Shown: positions 7,718-16,261 of the stretch, in pieces
Layout: every line of letters begins with the position of its first letter
Position numbering within the stretch: position 1 is the stretch's first letter
Assembly (NCBI RefSeq): GCF_010729485.1
Contig: NZ_AP022609.1
Span: forward strand, 124,001 to 188,000
Direction of reading: 5' to 3'
From: Mycolicibacter hiberniae
GTDB lineage: Bacteria; Actinomycetota; Actinomycetes; Mycobacteriales; Mycobacteriaceae
Length of the DNA stretch: 64,000 nt
Notes under the pieces: generated by a model
The model's input: the letters and a program-made list of their open reading frames with translations, nothing else
Told to the model about the DNA's origin: nothing
Database searches by the model: none
Program-made: the position numbers and the translations under genes

Positions 7718-7745
7718 GACACGAGGCAGCGTCGCGTCCGGTTCA
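7718..7745 (-). promoter_or_regulatory. Sigma-L-type promoter of the region-4/dioxygenase operon
   Basis: Minus strand: TGAACC at 7745-7740, exactly 16 nt, then CGTGTC at 7723-7718. The -35, the spacer length and the -10 are the same as at the ThDP operon, which makes chance an unlikely explanation. Confidence 0.75.
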
Positions 7746-7859
7746 CCATCCGATCGGATGTCCGCCGCTGCGGCCGTGTTCTCCAGTGTGGCGCGCGCGG
7801 GCCGGCGGGGGTAGGGACCGGCGACCATTAGCGGGTGCCGGAAACTCGAGCCCGGTTCG

Positions 7860-8627
7860 CTACGCCGACGTGGTGACCAGCGTCAGCTGCCAGGCATCCA
7901 GCCACGGCTTGATCAGCTGCGCGACCGACGATTCGTTCGGCGCTTCGCAGGCCGCCTCGGGATCCTCGCCGTCGGACACCACGGTCAGGATGCCGACCGC
8001 TTCGGCGGTGCCGTCGGGCCGCATCCGAAACGCGGGGCCACCGGCATCGCCGCAGGTGCCGGACGCGGTGAACCGGACCTTGTCCTTCTCCGCCGCGGCC
8101 ACCGGTCCGCACAGCGGCTCGTCGCTACGGCTTCCCAGATGGCACAGGGTGTCGCCGACCTCGACACGTTCGGCCAGGCCGGTCACCGGAAGGCCGTCGA
8201 TCTCCGAGGTCAGCGGAATTTTGCCCGGGTCGTTGAGGGTGATCAGGCCGATGTTGTTGCCGGTCCTGGCGTCGTAGACGCTTTCGGCGAAGGTGCCGAC
8301 GGTGGGGTACAGGGCGCCGTGGTGGATGGACACCGCGCCGCGCCCACCGGGCGTGTTGCAGTGCCCCGCCGACAGCAGCCCCGGCTGGCCGGTCTTGGTC
8401 TGCACCAGGAAGCCCGCGGTGCAGCTGGTGGCCTCCGAGCTGCCGTCGGCGGTGACATTGATTCCGACACCGGGGCCGATGGCCTCCGCGGCAGGAAGCG
8501 GGATGAGCTGGCGCACCGGTTGGGCGCGGGTAGACCAGACGATGCCCGCTAGGACGGCGACGGCGAGGGCCGCGAAGCCCAGGCGAGTGAGGAGGGTTTT
8601 GGGTGGGAGTCGTCGAAAGGCAGCCAC
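7860..8627 (-). CDS. Membrane-anchored trypsin-like protein with lost catalytic residues
   Basis: This 255-residue protein has an N-terminal signal anchor (about residues 14-32) and a chymotrypsin-fold domain resembling small secreted mycobacterial S1 proteins. The histidine loop is intact (LLSAGHC). The serine loop reads CGDAGGP instead of GDSGGP, replacing the nucleophile by Ala, and the Asp strand reads NNIGLI where (N)DIALL is usual. Two of three triad residues are therefore gone, so it should not be a protease. Paired cysteines suggest a disulfide-stabilised extracytoplasmic fold. It lies between the restriction island and the sigma-L operons on the same strand. A binding or scaffold role is possible but unproven. 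Confidence 0.75.
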   Translation of the reverse strand: MAAFRRLPPKTLLTRLGFAALAVAVLAGIVWSTRAQPVRQLIPLPAAEAIGPGVGINVTADGSSEATSCTAGFLVQTKTGQPGLLSAGHCNTPGGRGAVSIHHGALYPTVGTFAESVYDARTGNNIGLITLNDPGKIPLTSEIDGLPVTGLAERVEVGDTLCHLGSRSDEPLCGPVAAAEKDKVRFTASGTCGDAGGPAFRMRPDGTAEAVGILTVVSDGEDPEAACEAPNESSVAQLIKPWLDAWQLTLVTTSA

Positions 8628-8720
8628 TTAGGCGAGGGTACCGAGAGTGGGGCGGGTGTGGGGGTGGGGAGATTTCGCGGAGGGTGAACAGGGGGGTGAT
8701 TGGATCCCGCCTCGCAGGTA

Positions 8721-8759
8721 CTCGACATTCGGTACGAGGACACCGCGCCGAATGTCGAG
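8721..8759. repeat. 12-bp perfect inverted repeat
   Basis: CTCGACATTCGG (8721-8732) is repeated in inverse at 8748-8759 with a 15-nt loop. It lies 20 nt beyond the NaeI-like gene stop, at the left edge of the restriction island. It has no U-tract, so it could be a hairpin terminator for that gene or a boundary element. Confidence 0.6.
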
Positions 8760-8779
8760 CTGGGTGCCGGCGCCTAACG

Positions 8780-9937
8780 CTAGGCGGAGGTGGGCGCTAC
8801 CAGCTTCTTGGGCAGCTCCGGTGCAACGACCGTCGGCTCGTCAACCTGCGCCACGGCCCATCGCTGGCCGCTCAGGATGCAGCACGGTCGTGTGTCGGCC
8901 TCGGACACCGGCGTCACGCGCACAGCGATCCACTCACCCTTAACGGGGACAGGAAGCTGCAGCGCGGTGGCGATGGCGGGGTGCGAATCTTGGTGGCCGA
9001 GTATCAGGATGCCTCCCGATCGAAGGTGCAGGCGGGCGTCACGAACGCGCTTCGGCGCGTCGTCCTGCTGTCCGACGGTGAGGACGGTCTGGCGGCCAAC
9101 TATCTGTCCCTGGACTTCGCGGAACAGCTGGTCCACCCTTTTCTGCCCAGAATTCGGAAACGAGAAAATGCGTTCGCGTCTGTCCGGGTTCAGGTGCAGC
9201 AGCAGATTTCGCGGCAGGTCGGCCTGGAGGCCGCCCCAAAGCCAGTAGACGCCTGCCGCCGACGATTCCGCGAGGCGCCGCTTGTTGTCTCTGTTATATG
9301 CGCGGACGGTGTCGCCGTTGTCGTCCAGCTTCCATCGCAAAGACTCGTCGCTGACGGTGGTCAGCCCTGCCGCCCAGCGGCTCGTGGTGTCGTCGAACCA
9401 GGTGAGAAGTGCGGGGTGGTCAGCCCTGCCCTGGCGGTCGCCGTGGTCGGCGCAGAGGTACATCTCCATCGGGATCTCCCAGCCCCCGAGATCCTTGGAG
9501 AACTTACAGTCGATGTCTCGGCCGGCTATCTGCCAGTCCAGATGGTCTCCGTTGCAAAACTCGAACTCCTTGGTCAGATTCACCTCAACGGCGGTGCCCA
9601 AGTATGTCTTCTCGGTCTTCGTCAGGTGCTGGTAGGCCCAGCGGCCGGTGCGCTGGCCATCGAGCAGCTCGTCGAGGGAATCGCGCAGGGCCCATCGGAA
9701 GCGTTCGCGAGCGTCCGGTGCGTCATCGAACCAGTCCACAATTGGCTGCAACGAAGGGGGTATGTATTGCTCCAAGCCGCTCTTCAGAGTCCATGCTCGA
9801 GGCATCCTGCCCATCGGTCCGGTGGGCGCAGGGTGTGTACGGAAGACGTTGCGGCGCCGTCGAAGGGCCTGTGCACGGGAATCCTGCACGGCCGTCGCAG
9901 GACGGTCGTCAAACAGTGAATGGGTTCCGGCGGTCAC
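8780..9937 (-). CDS. NaeI-type type IIE restriction endonuclease
   Basis: The protein has 385 residues from the GTG at 9937, which overlaps the methyltransferase stop as GTGA. It matches NaeI along its length from the DGQRTGRW and KTEKT segments to the C-terminal ILGHQD...RRWAVA region. The catalytic set is spaced as in NaeI: Glu, then 16 residues to Asp, then 9 to the Asp of DCK (Glu118, Asp134, Asp143, Lys145 from this start). NaeI cuts GCCGGC and needs a second allosteric site. This protein is about 70 residues longer than NaeI, mostly at the N-terminus, so an internal start is also possible. The leucine in the ligase-like motif (LDELLDGQR) is kept. Recognition of GCCGGC is an inference. 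Confidence 0.88.
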   Translation of the reverse strand: MTAGTHSLFDDRPATAVQDSRAQALRRRRNVFRTHPAPTGPMGRMPRAWTLKSGLEQYIPPSLQPIVDWFDDAPDARERFRWALRDSLDELLDGQRTGRWAYQHLTKTEKTYLGTAVEVNLTKEFEFCNGDHLDWQIAGRDIDCKFSKDLGGWEIPMEMYLCADHGDRQGRADHPALLTWFDDTTSRWAAGLTTVSDESLRWKLDDNGDTVRAYNRDNKRRLAESSAAGVYWLWGGLQADLPRNLLLHLNPDRRERIFSFPNSGQKRVDQLFREVQGQIVGRQTVLTVGQQDDAPKRVRDARLHLRSGGILILGHQDSHPAIATALQLPVPVKGEWIAVRVTPVSEADTRPCCILSGQRWAVAQVDEPTVVAPELPKKLVAPTSA

Positions 9938-11022
9938 AGATAGGGCCGCAGGTGCCTCGCGATGGCCTGGGCGAGACCGACGGGGACCGCGTTGCCGATT
10001 TGGCGGGCGATCTCGATCTTCGTCCCACACCACAGGAAGTCCTCTGGGAATCCCTGCAGTCGAGCGGCTTCGAGGTGGGTGATCGGCCGGTTCACCCGGT
10101 TACGCCCCCGAGCGTCCCACTGTGGGTGCAGGTAGGCGCCTTTCTCGGGCTTATAGAATTCGGTGCGGATCGTGTGCGAGGGGAAATTCCACTGCATTCG
10201 ACCCATGACGTCGGTGGTGCCAGTCGGTTTCTCACGCCAGCAGCGTGGGAGTAGATGCTCCGGGACGTCGAACCGTCCGCCGCCGGGCGGGACATGGTCG
10301 TAGCGTTGCAGGGAAAGCGCTGTGGGGTTGCGACCGATATGTAGGTCCAGCCCCTTGAAGACTCCCGGGACCGTCTCGCCGAAGAAACTGGTGGTGCTTG
10401 CGGGGAGGCTGGTGGTTGAGGGACGGGCAGGTAATCCCTTGATTCGTGTCTTGGTGCCGGTCCATGGAAGGAGTGCCGAGCCCGCAGCGGGGTTTCGGGC
10501 GTGTGTCTGCTCGGGCAGCTCAATCCGGCCGACGCGGGAGCCGATGACGATGGTTCGGATACGTCGTTGGGCGACGCCGAAGTCGGCGGCATTGAGGTGG
10601 CCGTAGCTGAGGGTGTAGCCCTTGAGGGATCCGTTCTCAGTTTCGGCGAGGAGGAGCTGGAACTCCGGCGACTTCATGAACCGGTCGACGTTCTCGATGA
10701 CGAAGACCTTGGGTTTGGCGGCGCTGACCACGCGCAGGTACTCGCGCCAGAGTTGGTTGCGCGGGTCGTTGATGTCTTTCGATCCCAGGTTGGAGAATCC
10801 CTGGCAGGGTGGTCCGCCGATCACGACGTCGGCGGTGGGTATCGCATTCTTTTTGACCGACTTGATGTCGCCCCAGACCGTGTGGTCTTCGCCGAAGTTC
10901 GCGGCGTAGGTGGCGGCGGCGTACAGGTCATACTCGACCGACAGCACAGGGGCGTACCCTTCGGCCGCGAAGCCGGCCGTCATGCCTCCGCAACCTGCGA
11001 AAAGGTCGATCATGTCCACCAC
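9934..11022 (-). CDS. C5-cytosine DNA methyltransferase (cognate of the NaeI-like nuclease)
   Basis: A 362-residue m5C methyltransferase with motif I DLFAGCGGMTAGF (residues 6-18), motif IV GPPCQGFSNLG with catalytic Cys73, the ENV motif VI, QRRIR motif VIII, and the motif X-like QIGNAVP near the C-terminus. It begins with GTG at 11022, with an ATG three codons later as alternative. It overlaps the endonuclease start, so the two form a modification-restriction pair, methylase first. It is divergent from vsr across a gap of about 110 nt. It presumably protects the NaeI-type site. Confidence 0.92.
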   Translation of the reverse strand: MVDMIDLFAGCGGMTAGFAAEGYAPVLSVEYDLYAAATYAANFGEDHTVWGDIKSVKKNAIPTADVVIGGPPCQGFSNLGSKDINDPRNQLWREYLRVVSAAKPKVFVIENVDRFMKSPEFQLLLAETENGSLKGYTLSYGHLNAADFGVAQRRIRTIVIGSRVGRIELPEQTHARNPAAGSALLPWTGTKTRIKGLPARPSTTSLPASTTSFFGETVPGVFKGLDLHIGRNPTALSLQRYDHVPPGGGRFDVPEHLLPRCWREKPTGTTDVMGRMQWNFPSHTIRTEFYKPEKGAYLHPQWDARGRNRVNRPITHLEAARLQGFPEDFLWCGTKIEIARQIGNAVPVGLAQAIARHLRPYL

Positions 11023-11132
11023 GAGGCGATGTTATCGACCGGTACCGACAGTGGCCGGTACCGACTCACCCAATACGGCTGCCACCTCCGGTTATGGGGC
11101 GTAGGGCCCGTCATCCGGTCACACTGGAACCC

Positions 11133-11558
11133 GTGACGGAGTCGTGGGCATCGAGCGAGCACGCCCGGCTCACGATGCGTGCCAATCGCAGCAGGGACAC
11201 CAAGCCTGAGCTCGCGGTGCGTCGGTTGGTGCACGCAATGGGCCTGCGGTATCGCGTCGACTTCCCGCCGCTCCCCTCAAACCGCCGAATGCGCGCCGAC
11301 CTGGTGTTCACCCGCGCCCGGGTCGCGGTCTTCATCGACGGCTGCTTCTGGCATGGCTGCCCTGATCACCACACAGTGGCCCGCACCAATGCGGAGTTCT
11401 GGGCGACGAAGGTGTTGGGCAACCGCACCCGTGATGAACGGACGAATGCTGTGCTGACCGACGCGGGGTGGACCGTCCTGCGCTTTTGGGAACACGAGGA
11501 CCCGAGTACCGCCGCGCAGGCGATAAGGGAGGTGGTCGAATCGACCAGGTTGGGTTAG
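11133..11558 (+). CDS. vsr: Very short patch repair endonuclease (Vsr)
   Basis: A Vsr-family nuclease of about 141 residues with MRANRSRDTKPELAVRRLVH, the catalytic Asp in ADLVF, IDGCFWHGCPDH with zinc ligands, and the C-terminal LRFWEHE. Vsr nicks next to T:G mismatches produced by deamination of 5-methylcytosine, so it accompanies the C5-methyltransferase encoded divergently upstream. The GTG at 11133 is chosen as start because it leaves room for a promoter. An ATG at 11175 would still keep the core domain. Confidence 0.9.
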   Translation: MTESWASSEHARLTMRANRSRDTKPELAVRRLVHAMGLRYRVDFPPLPSNRRMRADLVFTRARVAVFIDGCFWHGCPDHHTVARTNAEFWATKVLGNRTRDERTNAVLTDAGWTVLRFWEHEDPSTAAQAIREVVESTRLG

Positions 11559-11732
11559 GTCGGACCTCAGACCGGTGATGCGTCGGACCGTGTCAGTGGC
11601 CCGCCATGCGACGGGCGAACGATCGAAGTTAGCGAATGAACCCTCGCACTCCGGACAAACACTTGCGTTGAGAAACTGACGCCGTCGGCCAGTACGGGTT
11701 TCTGACGAGTCGACTACTGAACGGTTCCCACG

Positions 11733-12527
11733 TCAGTCCTTGGCTCGTGCCACCCGGAGTAGTTCTGTGACGGACGTTTCGAGCACACGGTCAGACCATG
11801 CGACGAGGTCGCTCTCTGACATGAGTGAGTCATCGATGAAATACATCTCACGAAGCAGCCTCTGGGTGGCGTCACGCAAAAGGTCGCGCCTCGAGATCCC
11901 ACTCCCATCCGCGCATTTGAGGAAGCGCTGCGCAAACGTCGAGACAAGGAGCGGGTTGGCGCCGATGGTGTCTGCGCGCTCGGTCAGTTGGTTGAACTCC
12001 CCCTCCTGAATTCGCTCGGCCAGCTCGGGTGCGGCCTCCAGCTGTACAGCCCGCCACCACTGGCGTCCCCAGGTGTGACGGGTCAAATCGGAACCGATCC
12101 AACGCTGGAGATTCCAACGCCCGGACTGTCGACGCCACTTCCAGCGCCAATGTGTGATGTCAGGCAGCAGCGCTATGGCACACCATGACCACAAGTCACG
12201 AGAGCCGGCTTCTGACCAATTCATCGGCATCATGGCCGCAAACGCGGCGAACACTTCAGCATCGAACCTACGGCGCGCCTCGTCGCCTGCGTCCCCGTCC
12301 TGGTCGTAGCCGTATCGAATGTTGAAGCCGTACTGCGTGGCGATCTCGACGATCCCACCTCTCAACGCTTCGATCTCCGCCCGACCGGCGCGCCGGCCAA
12401 CGCTGCTGAAGGAGAAGTGTTCGGTCGTGAGATCTATCTCCGGTCCCGATGTCTCGCCGAGAACTGCAAGCCGCTTCTCGGCCATCGATCGATCCATCCG
12501 CGGCCAGAGTAGAGGTTCGTCTGGCAT
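11733..12527 (-). CDS. Protein of unknown function, last gene of the Z1/GHKL operon
   Basis: A 264-residue soluble protein, rich in Trp and Arg in its middle third (about residues 115-160: WSW, WRWKWRR, WNLQRW, WWR) with a helical C-terminal half. I do not recognise a catalytic motif. It resembles what I recall as DUF6339 proteins beside Z1-helicase defence genes, but I cannot confirm this. The start codon overlaps the stop of the preceding gene (TAATG), so it belongs to the five-gene operon. It ends 174 nt from the convergent vsr stop; that gap holds only a weak hairpin. Confidence 0.65.
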   Translation of the reverse strand: MPDEPLLWPRMDRSMAEKRLAVLGETSGPEIDLTTEHFSFSSVGRRAGRAEIEALRGGIVEIATQYGFNIRYGYDQDGDAGDEARRRFDAEVFAAFAAMMPMNWSEAGSRDLWSWCAIALLPDITHWRWKWRRQSGRWNLQRWIGSDLTRHTWGRQWWRAVQLEAAPELAERIQEGEFNQLTERADTIGANPLLVSTFAQRFLKCADGSGISRRDLLRDATQRLLREMYFIDDSLMSESDLVAWSDRVLETSVTELLRVARAKD

Positions 12528-13420
12528 TAAAATATCCTCCCGGCCGCTATTCGGCGAGCCATCGCCTGGAACCGTGACTGCCGCCAGCCAATCTGCGACG
12601 GGTCATACATGTCACCAAGATCGAGATTCCCGGTTTGCTCGATCAGCCCGCACAGCACTTGGCCGACGCTGCCGTCGCCGTGTTCCTCGGGACCGAGCTC
12701 CCCGTTGTTTTTCAACGCATAGGCGAGTTCGAGAACGACCTGCATGACACCGGAACTGAGCTCATCGATCAACGCTTGCTGCTCGCGAGTCGGATTATCG
12801 GCCTCTATGGCTTTGATCAAGGCCTTGTCGCGCTCGTTGATGAAGACCTGAAACTCGGCACTGAAATTTGCGCCGAGATCGGTTGAAGTCTCGACAAACC
12901 AGGAGGACCGATCATCATATGTCCGGGTCCTGAAGTCGACGACGGCCATGGGGAACATCGATCCTTCGCCTTCGAGCGTGACCGAAACCCTGTCTCGAAC
13001 AAGAACAGCGCCGCGAATGTGGGGTGCGCCGGCCAGGGGCGCTTCGACGTCTTCGTGGAGGGTGATGGCAGTCGTGATCTGGATAGTTCCGCCGATCTCG
13101 CTGCCTGGGAGCGTCACTTGGATGTCATTCCTCGATCTGTCGAGGCGTCGGGTGAACAGATGGCGCTGGATCTTCGATGCGTCGCTTCGCCAACTGACTA
13201 CCAAGGCCAATGGGATGCTGGCTGGAAGCCGGCACTGGTCCCTCAACGCTGCCAGGTCGACGACTACACCGCGTGACAAAGCAATATCGGTTCCAGTGAC
13301 CCAACCGTCTACCGGCGAGATCAGCGGAACCGACCCGCCCCGATCGAGATGCATCCACGGATGCATCTCCACTACCTCGTCGGCCGGAGTCAGATATGGC
13401 GGCGTGAATTCATTGGCCAC
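12527..13420 (-). CDS. Protein of unknown function in the Z1/GHKL operon
   Basis: A 297-residue protein with no motif I can name. The first 190 residues look mostly beta-stranded (alternating hydrophobic stretches such as IPLALVVSW and GTIQITTAITL), followed by a helical C-terminal third with an acidic EEHGDGS segment. No signal peptide or membrane segment is seen. It overlaps the GHKL ATPase gene by 11 nt upstream and the next gene by 1 nt downstream, so it is probably a structural or DNA/target-recognition partner of the ATPase. Confidence 0.65.
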   Translation of the reverse strand: MANEFTPPYLTPADEVVEMHPWMHLDRGGSVPLISPVDGWVTGTDIALSRGVVVDLAALRDQCRLPASIPLALVVSWRSDASKIQRHLFTRRLDRSRNDIQVTLPGSEIGGTIQITTAITLHEDVEAPLAGAPHIRGAVLVRDRVSVTLEGEGSMFPMAVVDFRTRTYDDRSSWFVETSTDLGANFSAEFQVFINERDKALIKAIEADNPTREQQALIDELSSGVMQVVLELAYALKNNGELGPEEHGDGSVGQVLCGLIEQTGNLDLGDMYDPSQIGWRQSRFQAMARRIAAGRIF

Positions 13421-15269
13421 CCGTTACCCCCTGGCTCACGGAGATTCGTACTGAGACATCGTCGAGAGCTCTGGCCCGTGCAGTCCACCGCCCCTTGCGG
13501 ATATCGCCTCCAGCAAGCTCGCCGCCGAGGACTCGATCCGATGGATCTCCTTCGAAATACCAACAGAGGACTTCGGTTCGTGCACTGCCGGCTGGGGCGT
13601 CGTCCGGATTCTCGCTGCGGCCGCCTGCCAACACCACCGACGCTGACGCACTGATGGTCGCGCCTTCCGGGACCGTGTTTGGCACCTCCACCACGTACTC
13701 GACGTATGAGGTGTCGCCGTCCACGACGAGGTGTGAGGCGCGTAGGGTCTTGACCCTTGTCGACGGCCCTGTGCCGGAACTGCCATTACTACGTCCAGGC
13801 GGGCGCTTCCCGGAGCCCACCGGCCTGGTTCCAGTTGCTCCTTGGACCAGAGCCCCGAGCGAACTGGACAGTCTTCCGAGACCTTGGACCGCCTTCGACC
13901 GTGCGCCCGTACGGGTTTCGACCTGCTTGCGACACTCGTCACTCAGGAATCGCTTGGATCCCTGCACAATCCCCTTGGCCGCTCCGGCCAGGGTTCCCAC
14001 CTCCCACGTGTCGTGGGTGGGGGGTTCTGCTTGTGCGAAGAGCTCGTCCACGGCTGGTGATACAACAAAGGAGCCGACATAACCGATATCTGTGGTCGGC
14101 ATCGGTTCACCTTCGAAGTAGTCCACGACCAATTCGGTCTGTCGCATGCGAGCGATGTGGCGGTACGGACGCTGCATTGGTGCGATCTGCTCGATGCTGC
14201 GCCATGCCTTGCTTGGGCCGCTGAGCAGACCGGGCATGGTGAATTCGATTGAGACATGCCCCAGTCGGCCGTATTGCCTGGTGTGTGTCGTCATCATGAA
14301 GTCGTTACCGCGGCGTGAGTGGACGTTGTCCAATGACTTCGCAAAATCGGACAATACCGGTAACGCCTCAAGGGGTGGAAGTTCCAATTCGTCGCCGTCT
14401 ATGTACAGCGAGAAGTGGATATCCTGCCGTCGGATTTGCGATCCCATCTTGGGCCACAAGTACCAATACAGGTATGCGCGCAACCGCTCCCCGAGCAACC
14501 CCGGATCTGAATTTATATCGTCGAGCTCGAGATTCGGCAGAATCACCACCACGTCCGTGCCTGTTCGGCCATCTGCGAAGCCCGGGAGGCCTAGATCGGA
14601 CGCGACCGCTTCCGCTACAGCGCCAATTAGTGGATCTGGAACGTCGTCGTTGATCTCGCCCCACCAATGGCGTCCGGTCAACCGTCTGTCGCTGGGGGTG
14701 GTTTCAACACCTCCTAATGCTGCACCCATGAGGCGACGCGACCGGGCGTTCCCTTCGGTATTGAGGGTGTCGACCAATATCGCACTGGCTTCACTGATTC
14801 GATAGAAGATTCCTTTGCCGAAGCCGTACGTGCCTCCTCCGAGGTGCTTGTCTCGAGGTTCGCCGACGTTCCTGATGAACTGAACAAAATCCGCGCTGAC
14901 GCCGGCGGCTGCCGGCTCGTCGGACCGTATCGGCCCGCCGAGGCCGTTGGTACCCCGGTCGGAGACTGTGAGAATCCACGAGTTGGAATGCAGTTTGTTG
15001 AGAAGGCCGCGGCCCTTTCCCGACTCGCTAGATGTCCCCAGAATCTCTCGCCAGGTGGGAGCGCCGGCTCCAAGCCGTCGCAACTCGATGCGTACGTCGA
15101 CAGGGCCCTCTCGATCGTCCCGTCGAGCATCCCAGCTGTTCTGTACGGCTTCGCGAACCAACACCGCGTATTCGGGCAGCCCGGGACGCCCGAGCTGTCG
15201 CTTGATTCCTTCTGCGGTCTGGCCGCCTTCAGGCGGGAAAGGCTGTGACCACCAACGTATATCGCTCAT
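13410..15269 (-). CDS. GHKL (MORC/MutL/Hsp90-like) ATPase of the restriction island
   Basis: A 619-residue protein with a Bergerat-fold ATPase at the N-terminus: the N-box EAVQNSWDAR (Glu40, Asn44, Asp47), the G1 box VSDRGTNGLGG (Asp104), and the G2 box LGGGTYGFGKG (about 143-153). The rest shows an S5-like transducer region and a Ser/Gly-rich linker near 480-510 before a beta-rich C-terminus. MutL/MORC-like ATPases are known beside Z1 helicases and methylases in prokaryotic restriction operons, where they are thought to act as ATP-driven clamps. Its start overlaps the PD-(D/E)XK gene stop (ATGA). Confidence 0.82.
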   Translation of the reverse strand: MSDIRWWSQPFPPEGGQTAEGIKRQLGRPGLPEYAVLVREAVQNSWDARRDDREGPVDVRIELRRLGAGAPTWREILGTSSESGKGRGLLNKLHSNSWILTVSDRGTNGLGGPIRSDEPAAAGVSADFVQFIRNVGEPRDKHLGGGTYGFGKGIFYRISEASAILVDTLNTEGNARSRRLMGAALGGVETTPSDRRLTGRHWWGEINDDVPDPLIGAVAEAVASDLGLPGFADGRTGTDVVVILPNLELDDINSDPGLLGERLRAYLYWYLWPKMGSQIRRQDIHFSLYIDGDELELPPLEALPVLSDFAKSLDNVHSRRGNDFMMTTHTRQYGRLGHVSIEFTMPGLLSGPSKAWRSIEQIAPMQRPYRHIARMRQTELVVDYFEGEPMPTTDIGYVGSFVVSPAVDELFAQAEPPTHDTWEVGTLAGAAKGIVQGSKRFLSDECRKQVETRTGARSKAVQGLGRLSSSLGALVQGATGTRPVGSGKRPPGRSNGSSGTGPSTRVKTLRASHLVVDGDTSYVEYVVEVPNTVPEGATISASASVVLAGGRSENPDDAPAGSARTEVLCWYFEGDPSDRVLGGELAGGDIRKGRWTARARALDDVSVRISVSQGVTGGQ

Positions 15270-16261
15270 GATTTCCTTTTCTGGAGCGTATCGACCGACC
15301 CAGGAGTCAGCCGATCGCGAACGGCTGCAAGTTGTATGTCGTAGCTGAGGCCACTGACTACGTCCGCTAACACGGGTCCGAGAGTGTCTCGGGTGATCCG
15401 CGGAAAGTCGTTGTCTACCTTGCCGATCAAGCTCTCCGTGACTTCGAATCGCGTGACGTCTTCCATAGACTCATATACACCAATTCTGGCGGCTCGTTGT
15501 CGCACGACAGCGGGATCATCGCATTCGGTGAGGATCTCACCGAGCAGTTCGGGCACTGTTCGCCCGTTGGGCTCCTCGACGACCCGGCGGATGATGAGGT
15601 AGAGAGGCTTACCGTCCGCCGAAACGAGCTGCTCCAGTCCGTGAACAGTTATGGTTTCCGAGTTGTCACCTACGGACTTGACTTCGATACTCGCATCCGC
15701 AAGCTCGAAGTCATGTGGTTTCCGCTCAGGGCCGGTCCACGACGCCGCATGAAAATCCGAGAATCCGACAACGAGATCTTGAAGTACAGATAACTCCCCG
15801 AAAGCTGCCAATTTCTCCTGGTGTGTGAGCGGCCGTACGTCCGCCAGCGTTGCAAACAGCCGTCGCCATGCTGCGAGCGTCGCCGCTGCCGCACCGATTG
15901 GGTGACTGGCGTTTTCGACTGCCGCTATGACCTCGCCGACCACCGTGTCGAACTCTAAGTTCAATGCCGGCAGTCGGCAATGGATGTCGAAGTACCTGCC
16001 TTCGGCAGCCGTTTCGCCGCCGGTCCCGAAACGGAAGTTCCGGAACGACATGGCCAGCGGGCTGCGGGTATTTTCCGGATGAGGCGTCCCGTCGGCCGGG
16101 ATCAACAGGTGGTGCTGGCCCAACTCGTCAACTGCCTGAATCAATTTGCGGCTGTGTGCGACGATGGGCAAGGTCATCGATCGCCAGCCGCCGGGGGACG
16201 CCACCCCTTCGCTCTCGATCTGAGGCCAATGGTCAAAGACAAGTTTTTGGTAGTCGCTCAT
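15266..16261 (-). CDS. PD-(D/E)XK-type nuclease-fold protein (DUF4420-like)
   Basis: A 331-residue protein whose centre has a restriction-endonuclease-fold signature: FGELSVL (Glu156), then HDFELADASIEVKS with Asp184 and the Glu193-x-Lys195 pair. This matches the PD-(D/E)XK motif proteins that accompany Z1 helicases. It has no membrane segment. It overlaps the Z1 gene upstream and the GHKL gene downstream by ATGA at both ends. It probably supplies DNA cleavage for the Z1/GHKL complex, independent of the NaeI-type enzyme. Confidence 0.78.
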   Translation of the reverse strand: MSDYQKLVFDHWPQIESEGVASPGGWRSMTLPIVAHSRKLIQAVDELGQHHLLIPADGTPHPENTRSPLAMSFRNFRFGTGGETAAEGRYFDIHCRLPALNLEFDTVVGEVIAAVENASHPIGAAAATLAAWRRLFATLADVRPLTHQEKLAAFGELSVLQDLVVGFSDFHAASWTGPERKPHDFELADASIEVKSVGDNSETITVHGLEQLVSADGKPLYLIIRRVVEEPNGRTVPELLGEILTECDDPAVVRQRAARIGVYESMEDVTRFEVTESLIGKVDNDFPRITRDTLGPVLADVVSGLSYDIQLAAVRDRLTPGSVDTLQKRKS

